The notes under the pieces: generated by a model
Databases searched by the model: none
The model's input: the letters and a program-made list of their open reading frames with translations, nothing else
What the model was told of the DNA's origin: nothing
Origin: Rufibacter roseolus
GTDB taxonomy: Bacteria; Bacteroidota; Bacteroidia; Cytophagales; Hymenobacteraceae
Direction: 5' to 3'
Assembly: GCF_017916365.1 (NCBI RefSeq)
Contig: NZ_JAFMSU010000001.1
Location: forward strand, 992,001-1,056,000
Length of the DNA stretch: 64,000 nucleotides
Translations under genes and position numbers: made by a program
Shown: positions 33,644 to 39,827 of the stretch, piece after piece
Numbering within the stretch: position 1 is the stretch's first letter
Layout of the letters: the number at the start of each line of letters is the position of its first letter

Positions 33644-34069
33644 TTATAAATCATTTATTTTATTTGTTTCCAACTTGTAAGGCCAATGATTTTCTTCATA
33701 AACCTGCAAAGAAAAACGCTTTAGCTCAGTTCGGAATGGTGCAATTATTTCTTTGTAGTTTCCGCTAATCAATATAAGCGTGGATTCTTTAGAACTCTCA
33801 ATATTAAGGTCGTCCTTTTCAATAATTGTTAGGGTGATTATTTCCCCATTTCTTTTAAAGTCAAAAAAATATGCTGCTGGTTCGAGCCAGAAAATTATTC
33901 GTTTGAGTTCATTGTCCTTTAATTTGGTAACTACTTCATAAAGTTCTTCAATCGGATCATTTAAAACGTCTGAAGCTGCAAAGTCCAAATGAAAATCAGC
34001 AAAACGGAAATCAATAGGTAACCAACCATATTCGGGCGGCCCTAATTTAATTGAAATAGAATTTTCCAT
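33644..34069 (-). CDS. cassette B4: protein of unknown function
   Basis: 141 residues, soluble and acidic, with aromatic-rich alternating strands (YGWLPIDFRFADFHLDFAAS, RIIFWLEPAAYFFDFKRNGE) and a C-terminal helix. Shape and size resemble small immunity-type proteins, but no family can be named. It is a complete cassette. Confidence 0.7.
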   Translation of the reverse strand: MENSISIKLGPPEYGWLPIDFRFADFHLDFAASDVLNDPIEELYEVVTKLKDNELKRIIFWLEPAAYFFDFKRNGEIITLTIIEKDDLNIESSKESTLILISGNYKEIIAPFRTELKRFSLQVYEENHWPYKLETNKINDL

Positions 34070-34099
34070 TTTTTGATTTTTTGTTGGTCTGCAATTACT

Positions 34100-34165
34100 G
34101 CTAACGTTTAGTATAAACGGCGGCGGAGGCCGTCGGCCGAGGCTGGCGTTTATGCCTTGTTAGCG
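34100..34165 (-). repeat. attC site of cassette B3
   Basis: 66 nt. R' CGTTAGC and R'' CGCTAAC on the minus strand; TATAAACG pairs with CGTTTATG; internal GGCCGTCGGCC. The R'' complement GTTAGCGG equals the cassette start. Confidence 0.88.
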
Positions 34166-34176
34166 GGCGTTTTTCT

Positions 34177-34665
34177 TTACACAAGTAGATTTTCTTCTTT
34201 CATTATTTGAATAGCTTTTTCTGTCTCCTCTTTACCGTTGGACAAAGAGCCTGGAAGCATGATAAGCCTTTTCTTAATCTTGTTTTCCTCATTCAAGAAA
34301 TTCACTTCAAAGTAGGAACGTGTCAATCCAGGTACAGCTTTCTTGAGCTTTATATTTTGTATTCTATTCCTGTCGATTATCGGTTCTGCTGAATTATTCA
34401 GACTCCTGCTTACATTGACCAACAAGTATATACCAAGTAGAACTTGTAATACAGCAACAGTGGTTTGCCCGTCTTGGTAACTGTCGAAGGCAAGGTAGAG
34501 CAGAAATGCTGCAATCAACCCGTAAATAAGTAGAATCCGAGTGATGCTATTTCCTACGGTCACTTTTGCTACGCTGCCTGCAACTCCGTCCCTTGAAAGA
34601 ACTATCTTATCGGGGAAGATGTGGCAATATCCTGTTTTAGTTTTAAATATTTTTTCTGGATTCAT
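34177..34665 (-). CDS. cassette B3: two-helix membrane protein of unknown function
   Basis: 162 residues with two adjacent membrane helices in the middle (ITRILLIYGLIAAFLLYLAF and VAVLQVLLGIYLLVNVS) and a charged C-terminal domain. The N-terminus (IFKTKTGYCHIFPDKIVLSR) has the look of a PH-like or cytosolic sensor domain. No named family is recognised. It is a complete cassette. Confidence 0.72.
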   Translation of the reverse strand: MNPEKIFKTKTGYCHIFPDKIVLSRDGVAGSVAKVTVGNSITRILLIYGLIAAFLLYLAFDSYQDGQTTVAVLQVLLGIYLLVNVSRSLNNSAEPIIDRNRIQNIKLKKAVPGLTRSYFEVNFLNEENKIKKRLIMLPGSLSNGKEETEKAIQIMKEENLLV

Positions 34666-34679
34666 ATCTATAAATGACC

Positions 34680-34746
34680 GCTAACGTGCTGGGCTAAACG
34701 GCGGCGGAGGCCGTCGGCCGAGGCTGGCGTTTAGGTGTTGTTACCC
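34680..34746 (-). repeat. attC site of cassette B2
   Basis: 67 nt. R' CGTTAGC and R'' GGGTAAC on the minus strand; CTAAACG pairs with CGTTTAG. The R'' complement GTTACCCGTA matches the cassette start over 10 bases. Confidence 0.87.
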
Positions 34747-34756
34747 GTAGTAATTT

Positions 34757-35215
34757 TTATTCTTTTGCAAATTCAACGAAGGTGTGGTCTTCTCCTTCTA
34801 GTTCTTCTTCAATGATTGCTGATATTATTTTCCAGTCGCCACCAGCAAGTCCAGCCCCTATAGCTGGGTAGGCTATTTTAAGGCCTGAGAATTTTCCTTT
34901 TATATGGCTGAATGCTGAGCGAACCGCATCATAGTCCGCTTTCACGCCAGTTCCTTTCCAGTCGAACTGTGTATAGGCATTTACAACAATAAGCGTCTTT
35001 CCGTTTACACTTAATTCCGCGCTACTGATTGTTCCAAGTTTGGATTTGTCGCCTTTCTTGGTTCCCAAGTCCGCTTTGTACGCTTCAGGGAATTTTTCCT
35101 TTATTGTTTTCGCTATTCCAGCGCCCATTACGCATTGGCAGTTGCAACCATGGATGATTAAGTCGAATTCGTTATTCAAAGCTTTTTTCACTAAATCACC
35201 TTTGATTGTTTTCAT
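34757..35215 (-). CDS. cassette B2: macro-domain ADP-ribose-binding protein
   Basis: 152 residues forming a single macro domain, cytoplasmic. Typical ADP-ribose-binding landmarks are GDLVKKALNNEFDLIIHGCN, the glycine loop QCVMGAGIAKTIKEKFPEAY, VVNAYTQFDWKGTGVKADYD and the phosphate loop AYPAIGAGLAGGDWKIISAI. The NCQCVMGAGIA form resembles the ALC1/TARG1-like group, some of which reverse ADP-ribosylation. It sits alone in a complete cassette, so any partner ADP-ribosyltransferase would be elsewhere. Confidence 0.9.
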   Translation of the reverse strand: MKTIKGDLVKKALNNEFDLIIHGCNCQCVMGAGIAKTIKEKFPEAYKADLGTKKGDKSKLGTISSAELSVNGKTLIVVNAYTQFDWKGTGVKADYDAVRSAFSHIKGKFSGLKIAYPAIGAGLAGGDWKIISAIIEEELEGEDHTFVEFAKE

Positions 35216-35228
35216 ATTATCTATTACG

Positions 35229-35293
35229 GGTAACGGCTAGTATAAACGACGGCGAAGGCCGTCGGCCGAGATGACGTTTATACCTTGTTGGCA
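35229..35293 (-). repeat. attC site of cassette B1
   Basis: 65 nt. R' CGTTACC and R'' TGCCAAC on the minus strand; TATAAACG pairs with CGTTTATA; internal GGCCGTCGGCC. The R'' complement GTTGGCAGT equals the first bases of cassette B1. Confidence 0.88.
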
Positions 35294-35307
35294 GTTGGTA
35301 TTCTTTT

Positions 35308-35823
35308 TTAATTTACCCGCACTAACGTTAAAACATGTCCGACCTCGTTCCCATTCTTTTCTTCAACTAAGCTTTTTATAAGGAAGGTGTGAGCCAACCT
35401 GTTCCTATCGTAGGTGTAAAAAGTCGAGAGGTAAAGTTTTCCTTCCTTATTCTCAAGTTTGATTGTAAAAGTATCACTGCCGTCTTTGTAAATCTTCCCA
35501 GTCGGAGGTTCTGTACAGTTTTGGCTTTCTTGAATAATAAATGAATCTTTTTTCCAGAAAGTCCAGCCTACCTTGTCACAACAAATGTAAGCGGCTCTGT
35601 AAAGATTATTTTCAAAGAGCCTGATGGTGTCATTCTTAAAAAAAGCGCTGTCTTTGTTACAAGTCAGCCATTCATTGCTTCCTACTGAAATGGATTTTTT
35701 TGACTCCTGTTCTATGCTTGACTTAAATAATTTGAATACACTAGCCTTTGTCAGGCTCTTCTGTTGACCTGATGCTGTGCCAAAAGTTAAGGCAATGATG
35801 AAAAGGGTTGATATTAATTTCAT
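35308..35823 (-). CDS. cassette B1: exported protein of unknown function
   Basis: 171 residues with a signal peptide (MKLISTLFIIALTFGTASGQ). The mature part is a compact beta-rich domain with cysteines in CNKDSAFF, YICCDKVGWTFW and SQNCTEPPTGKI. No family is recognised. It is the first cassette behind the array B leader, 15 nt inside the boundary, so it would be the most strongly expressed if the leader box is a promoter. Confidence 0.75.
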   Translation of the reverse strand: MKLISTLFIIALTFGTASGQQKSLTKASVFKLFKSSIEQESKKSISVGSNEWLTCNKDSAFFKNDTIRLFENNLYRAAYICCDKVGWTFWKKDSFIIQESQNCTEPPTGKIYKDGSDTFTIKLENKEGKLYLSTFYTYDRNRLAHTFLIKSLVEEKNGNEVGHVLTLVRVN

Positions 35824-35838
35824 TTTTTTCTACTTACT

Positions 35839-35974
35839 GCCAACTACTGTGTAAACGGAGCTGTTCCGGTTATTGACACCTTGAACAGAACCAAACTTCC
35901 GTTTATCCGACCAACGGTAGCTTGATAAACGGAACCGGGCCACCGAATATACTATATAGTTACCGTCCTATAAA
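35839..35974 (-). promoter_or_regulatory. array B leader (candidate Pc promoter and attI-like site)
   Basis: The 32-nt box at 35943-35974 (26 of 32 identical to array A's box) carries TTTATA, then 17 nt later TATATTCG on the minus strand. A separate hairpin (TTCCGTTTATC, 35897-35907 with 35924-35934) lies between the box and the crossover point GTTGGC (35839-35844), about 98 nt downstream. No attC arms are seen at this point, which fits an attI rather than another attC. Confidence 0.6.
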
Positions 35975-36285
35975 GTGCATGCTCAGCTATATTATTGTTC
36001 AACAAGCCGGACAACGCACAAGGCGGCTCGGCTAAGCTTGATTGTTTCAGTTGCGTTCGCCTAAGGGAGGCCAAGAAGCAAATCAGGGCGTGCCAAACAA
36101 CTGATGTAAAAAGCGGGAGGATTTTCCTAGGTTTGTACCGCCGGTTCTAACCAGATTCCGTAAGCAAATCCGGCAGCGGAAAGGCTGGAAACAAACCTTG
36201 TTTTAAGCCCGGTTTCCTGAAAATAGCATTAAAAGGAAAGCCATTGATGCCGCCCCTTCGTCTGCTTGTCTTTGAATTCCATCCC
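35975..36285. other. intergenic region between array B leader and the TonB receptor
   Basis: No open frame resembling an integrase on either strand. It holds one dispersed palindrome (36200-36236) and presumably the receptor promoter. Nothing else recognised. Confidence 0.55.
36200..36236. repeat. dispersed palindrome copy
   Basis: GTTTTAAGCCCGGTTTCC, TGAAAATAGCATTAAAAGG. It lies 50 nt upstream of the TonB receptor start. Confidence 0.6.
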
Positions 36286-38553
36286 ATGAAATACCTTTTC
36301 GCTTTCGTTTTCCTCTTTTCTTTTTTTACGGCCTGGGCCCAAGTAACCGTAGACGGGCGCGTGCTGGATGCGCGTTCGCAGCAGCCGTTGGAAGGTGCCT
36401 TGGTGAGCGAGGCCGTTACCGGTACGCAGGTCCTTACTGATGCCGCCGGCCAGTTCAGGATTGTGCTGGCTTCGCGTTTTGATACTTTGCTGGTGCAGCG
36501 CGTGACCAGTCACCAATTGCAGAAACTGGTGGTGCCGCTAAGCGGAAAGCCGTTGGTCATTCTGCTGGAGCCATTGGCCGTGAATCTGCAGGAGGTGGTA
36601 GTGAGAGGCTATGAAACCCGGAGGCCGTTACAGGAAACCGCCGGCGCCATCGGGTTGCTGTCTACCCGCGATCTGGAGCGTTTTTCCCAGACCACGTTGG
36701 TGCCCGCGCTTAATACCTTGCCCGGCGTGCGCATGGAAGAACGGGCTACGGCCAGTTACCGCATCTCCATCAGGGGAAGTTCGCTGCGGGCGCCGTACGG
36801 AGTGCGTAACGTGAAAATCTACCTGAACGAAGTGCCCCTGGTGGAAGCGAACGGTACCATTCCGCTGAACATGCTGGACCCGGGCCTCATCGGGAACATA
36901 GAAGTCATCAAAGGTCCGGCCGGAAGTGTGTACGGCGCCGGTACGGGCGGGACCATTCTGCTGGAAACGGCTAAGCCCATAGAAAGCAGTGTCATGGCCG
37001 GCGGACAAGTAGGTTCTTACGGCCTGCGCCGGGGATTTGCCGCCGCCAGCGTGGCCTCCGAGAAATCTAATCTGCTCCTGCGCTTTGACCGCCAAACCCT
37101 GGACGGTTACCGCGAGCAGAGTGCTATGGACCGCAAGAACGTCCTCCTTTCAGGGCAGTTTTTCCCAAATCAGAAGCAAACCTTCTCTTTCCACGCCCTG
37201 TACTCAGACCTGTTCTATGAACTGCCCGGCGCCCTTACCCGGGAACAGTTTGAAGCCAACCCTAGGGCGGCACGGCAGCTGAACAAAGACCAGAACGCTT
37301 CTTTGAACGTGGAAGGCCTGAACCTTGGCTTTGTGCACAACTACCAGTTCAACGACCACTGGAGCAACACCACGTCCCTATTCGGCGTGTTCAGTTTCCT
37401 GAACCACCCTTTCGTGACCGATTATGAACGCAACCTGAACCAGAGCTTCGGGGCGAGAACCCGTACCACGTACCGCACCCAGGTAGCCAGCCTGCCTACC
37501 CGCTTCACCCTGGGAGCCGAGGGGCAGCGCCGTTTTGTGAATGCCCGCCAGTACGTGAACAAAGGCGGTACGCCCGGTCTTCTGAACTTTGACGATGAAG
37601 TGACCGTGAAAGAAGGCTTTGTCTTCGGGCAGGCCGAGGTGGATTTGCCGGCTAGTTTCCTGCTCACGCTGGGCGCCAGCCTGAACTCGTTGCGCTATGA
37701 CCTGGTCCGCGTATCAGACGCCAGCACTAACCCCGAGGGGTATAAACAAAACCGCAGTATTGATGCGCAGTTCTCGCCCAGGGTTGGTTTGGTGAAAGTA
37801 ATCTCGCCCACGTTATCAGCGCACGCCTCAGTGAGCGCTGGGTTCTCGCCGCCTACTGAGGCCGAGGTCCGTCCCTCAGATGCCAGTATCAATCTTTCTC
37901 TGCAGCCCGAGCGTGGCACTAACTATGAAGCTGGGGTAAGAGGAAGCCTGTTCAATCAGCGGTTCACGTATGATGTGGTTGCTTTCCATTTCAAGCTGAA
38001 GGAAACCATTGTGAGTCGCACCACCCCCTCGGGCGTAGCCGTGTTCGCGAACGCCGGCACCACCCGGCAGCAGGGGGTAGAAGTGGCCGCCGGTTATGCC
38101 TTTGTGCAGGCACCCAAAGCGGCGCTCAGTTTACTGCGGCTTTGGGGAACCTACACTTACAACCGATTCCGGTTCCTGGACTACCAGCAGAACGAGAACA
38201 ATTTCTCAGGCAACCGCCTCACCGGCACCGCCCCGCACGTGGCTGTGGCCGGTCTGGACGTGGAAAGCCGATTAGGCCTTTACCTCAACGTCACCGCCAA
38301 CTACTCAGATGAAATCCCGCTGAACGATGCCAATACGGTGTACGCCCCAGACTACTTCATTCTAGGTGCCCGCACCGGTTTCCGGCGCACCTTCGCCCAA
38401 ACCTGGCACCTGGACCTGTACGGCGGCATAGACAACGCCACTGACCGCGATTACAGCCTGGGCAATGACCTGAACGCCTTTGGGAACCGCTACTTCCAGG
38501 CCGCACCGGGCCGCAACTTCTATACGGGCCTGCAACTGCGGAAGAGCTTTTAA
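36286..38553 (+). CDS. TonB-dependent outer-membrane receptor (siderophore/FecA-like)
   Basis: About 755 residues. A signal peptide (MKYLFAFVFLFSFFTAWAQ) precedes a carboxypeptidase-regulatory-like domain (about 20-95, VTVDGRVLDARSQQPLEGAL). The TonB plug follows (about 105-230, with SYRISIRGSSLRAPYGVRNV and EVIKGPAGSVYGAGTGG), then a 22-strand barrel ending in YTGLQLRKSF with terminal Phe. Such receptors import iron chelates or other nutrients using TonB energy. The start at 36286 opens the signal; upstream in-frame codons do not. No SusD partner is present, which argues against glycan import. Its TAA stop lies inside a dispersed palindrome. Confidence 0.92.
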   Translation: MKYLFAFVFLFSFFTAWAQVTVDGRVLDARSQQPLEGALVSEAVTGTQVLTDAAGQFRIVLASRFDTLLVQRVTSHQLQKLVVPLSGKPLVILLEPLAVNLQEVVVRGYETRRPLQETAGAIGLLSTRDLERFSQTTLVPALNTLPGVRMEERATASYRISIRGSSLRAPYGVRNVKIYLNEVPLVEANGTIPLNMLDPGLIGNIEVIKGPAGSVYGAGTGGTILLETAKPIESSVMAGGQVGSYGLRRGFAAASVASEKSNLLLRFDRQTLDGYREQSAMDRKNVLLSGQFFPNQKQTFSFHALYSDLFYELPGALTREQFEANPRAARQLNKDQNASLNVEGLNLGFVHNYQFNDHWSNTTSLFGVFSFLNHPFVTDYERNLNQSFGARTRTTYRTQVASLPTRFTLGAEGQRRFVNARQYVNKGGTPGLLNFDDEVTVKEGFVFGQAEVDLPASFLLTLGASLNSLRYDLVRVSDASTNPEGYKQNRSIDAQFSPRVGLVKVISPTLSAHASVSAGFSPPTEAEVRPSDASINLSLQPERGTNYEAGVRGSLFNQRFTYDVVAFHFKLKETIVSRTTPSGVAVFANAGTTRQQGVEVAAGYAFVQAPKAALSLLRLWGTYTYNRFRFLDYQQNENNFSGNRLTGTAPHVAVAGLDVESRLGLYLNVTANYSDEIPLNDANTVYAPDYFILGARTGFRRTFAQTWHLDLYGGIDNATDRDYSLGNDLNAFGNRYFQAAPGRNFYTGLQLRKSF

Positions 38554-38580
38554 GGTGTTTCCTGAAAAACAGCCTTAAAA
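38548..38580. repeat. dispersed palindrome copy overlapping the receptor stop codon
   Basis: TTTTAAGGTGTTTCC, TG, AAAAACAGCCTTAAAA. The first TTTTAA supplies the last Phe codon and the TAA stop of the TonB receptor gene. Confidence 0.75.
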
Positions 38581-38632
38581 CGGAATAGGCTTCTCTTGTA
38601 GTAAGTCACTCACTGAGATCAAAGTAAACCTT

Positions 38633-38884
38633 CGCTGGCGCGAGCCTCTGGCTCGTGTCCGCACGCATTTTAAAACACCGTTTTGTCATCCTGAAAGGAT
38701 CTTGGGAACAAGCGGTAGTAGCGTTTCTTCAACGCCTTTTCAGTTCGCCCACAAGATCTTTCCAAGATGACAAACAGGAGGAGTGCTGTCAATTAGAATG
38801 GAGGGGAATGCCTGAACTCTGAAACCAGGAAGCAGAAGAGGATCAGGAATGCGTGCGGACACGAGCGGGACGCTCGCGCCAGCG
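38633..38884. repeat. nested-palindrome repeat element
   Basis: About 250 nt with 36-38-nt inverted ends (38633-38670 and 38849-38884). An inner inverted pair (38682-38706 and 38748-38774) carries TGTCATCCTGAAAGGATCTT and its near complement. Each outer end holds its own hairpin, GAGCC/GGCTC in the left and GAGCG/CGCTC in the right. It is non-coding and probably a MITE- or REP-type composite. Confidence 0.75.
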
Positions 38885-38889
38885 GTTGG

Positions 38890-38925
38890 GTTTTTAGCCT
38901 GTTTTCCTAAAATCGGCTGCGAAAC
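38890..38925. repeat. dispersed palindrome copy
   Basis: Exactly 36 nt: GTTTTTAGCCTGTTTTCC, TAAAATCGGCTGCGAAAC. It abuts the nested-palindrome element. Confidence 0.65.
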
Positions 38926-38975
38926 GCGGCTTGGAAATTTGCGGGAGAAAGTCGTGGAATAGAAACGGCTGCTCT

Positions 38976-39650
38976 TTAGAGCTCAAGACCCTCAGAAACG
39001 CGGGTGTAGGTTTCCCTTTGGCTGAAGCCGCCTTGCTTTAGGAACTTCCGGAGGTCCTTCTGGGAAGGATTGGCCAGGAATACCTTGCCGGTTTCGCGGA
39101 GGGGGATGATTGCCTCCAGTTTTGCCACGTCCACGGAGTCATCCAGGTACTGTAGCCGGATGCGCTTGCGGCCCTGACGGCTTAGGCAGAAAACCTTCCA
39201 GCGGTTGGGCGCTATCTGTTGGTTCAGGAAATACATTCCTTTGAAAGACCGCAGCTGGTGGGTGGCATCCTGCGCGAACAGCGTATCCAGGATGGTGACC
39301 TGCAGGTAAAGCGAATCTGGGGTGCTCCGCACGATGGGCAATCCCTCAGGGAAATCGCTGCGGTAGAGCCGGCCGTTTTCCACTTTGTACGGAATGGAAT
39401 CTTGTTTAAGCTCCTGCACCGCGGTAGGAGACAGAAACTGCATTTTCTGGACCAGCGCCGAGGACGTGAGCAGGAGGGTGGTGCTGTCCTGCGCGTTGAA
39501 GTACTGCCCCCAAAGCGCCTCCGGGAAGGCGGGTTCTTCCGTGCCGGTCAGGGGTTGCGGCCGCTCAAATTGCAAAGCGGGGTCTGAGGAGCAGGCGTTG
39601 AGCCCGACCAACAGCATAACAACGGCGCAGAAAAGGAGAAGTCTGGGCAT
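38976..39650 (-). CDS. lipoprotein of unknown function
   Basis: 224 residues with a lipoprotein signal (LLLFCAVVMLLVGLNACSSD, Cys at 20). The mature part is beta-rich with ALWGQYFNAQDSTTLLLTSS and a basic segment WKVFCLSRQGRKRIRLQYLD. No known family is recognised. It is monocistronic, convergent with the TonB receptor across the repeat-rich 38.6-38.9 kb gap. Confidence 0.75.
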   Translation of the reverse strand: MPRLLLFCAVVMLLVGLNACSSDPALQFERPQPLTGTEEPAFPEALWGQYFNAQDSTTLLLTSSALVQKMQFLSPTAVQELKQDSIPYKVENGRLYRSDFPEGLPIVRSTPDSLYLQVTILDTLFAQDATHQLRSFKGMYFLNQQIAPNRWKVFCLSRQGRKRIRLQYLDDSVDVAKLEAIIPLRETGKVFLANPSQKDLRKFLKQGGFSQRETYTRVSEGLEL

Positions 39651-39747
39651 GGCAGCGCATCTTTAAGTACTCTCTTTAATTCTGAAAAGTGCGTTAAGTA
39701 ACCCGCTTGTTATCAGTTATATATTGTATTTACGATGTAAAATAAAA

Positions 39748-39784
39748 AAAGGCGTTCCCGGGGTCTTTCCCCGAAAACGCCTTT
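39748..39784. terminator. intrinsic terminator of the M16 protease gene
   Basis: AAAGGCGTT pairs with AACGCCTTT, with an inner CGGGG/CCCCG stem. It lies between the M16 gene stop and the upstream region of the lipoprotein gene. Confidence 0.85.
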
Positions 39785-39827
39785 AAAACAGGTCTCCCTT
39801 TTAGGGGCTAACCCACCAAATATCAAT

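Larger units (their letters stand above)
29485..35974 (-). mobile_element. integron-like cassette array B (ten cassettes, no integrase)
   Basis: Ten minus-strand genes separated by nine attC-like sites, headed by a leader box at 35943-35974. Boundaries at the G^TT points give cassettes of about 500-610 bp, except the 1356-bp esterase cassette: 35234-35843, 34685-35233, 34105-34684, 33542-34104, 32937-33541, 32339-32936, 31790-32338, 31290-31789, 29934-31289, then an unfinished last one. In all nine complete cassettes the first 7-10 bases match the complement of the cassette's own attC R'' core, with at most one mismatch. This is the hallmark of integron cassettes. No integrase is present. Confidence 0.87.

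Noticed and set aside
29929-35293. attC-like sites considered as REP/ERIC-type repeats or a CRISPR array
   Set aside because: Repeats are spaced by whole genes, not short spacers, and each one's outer core matches the gene unit it follows, which fits only integron cassettes.
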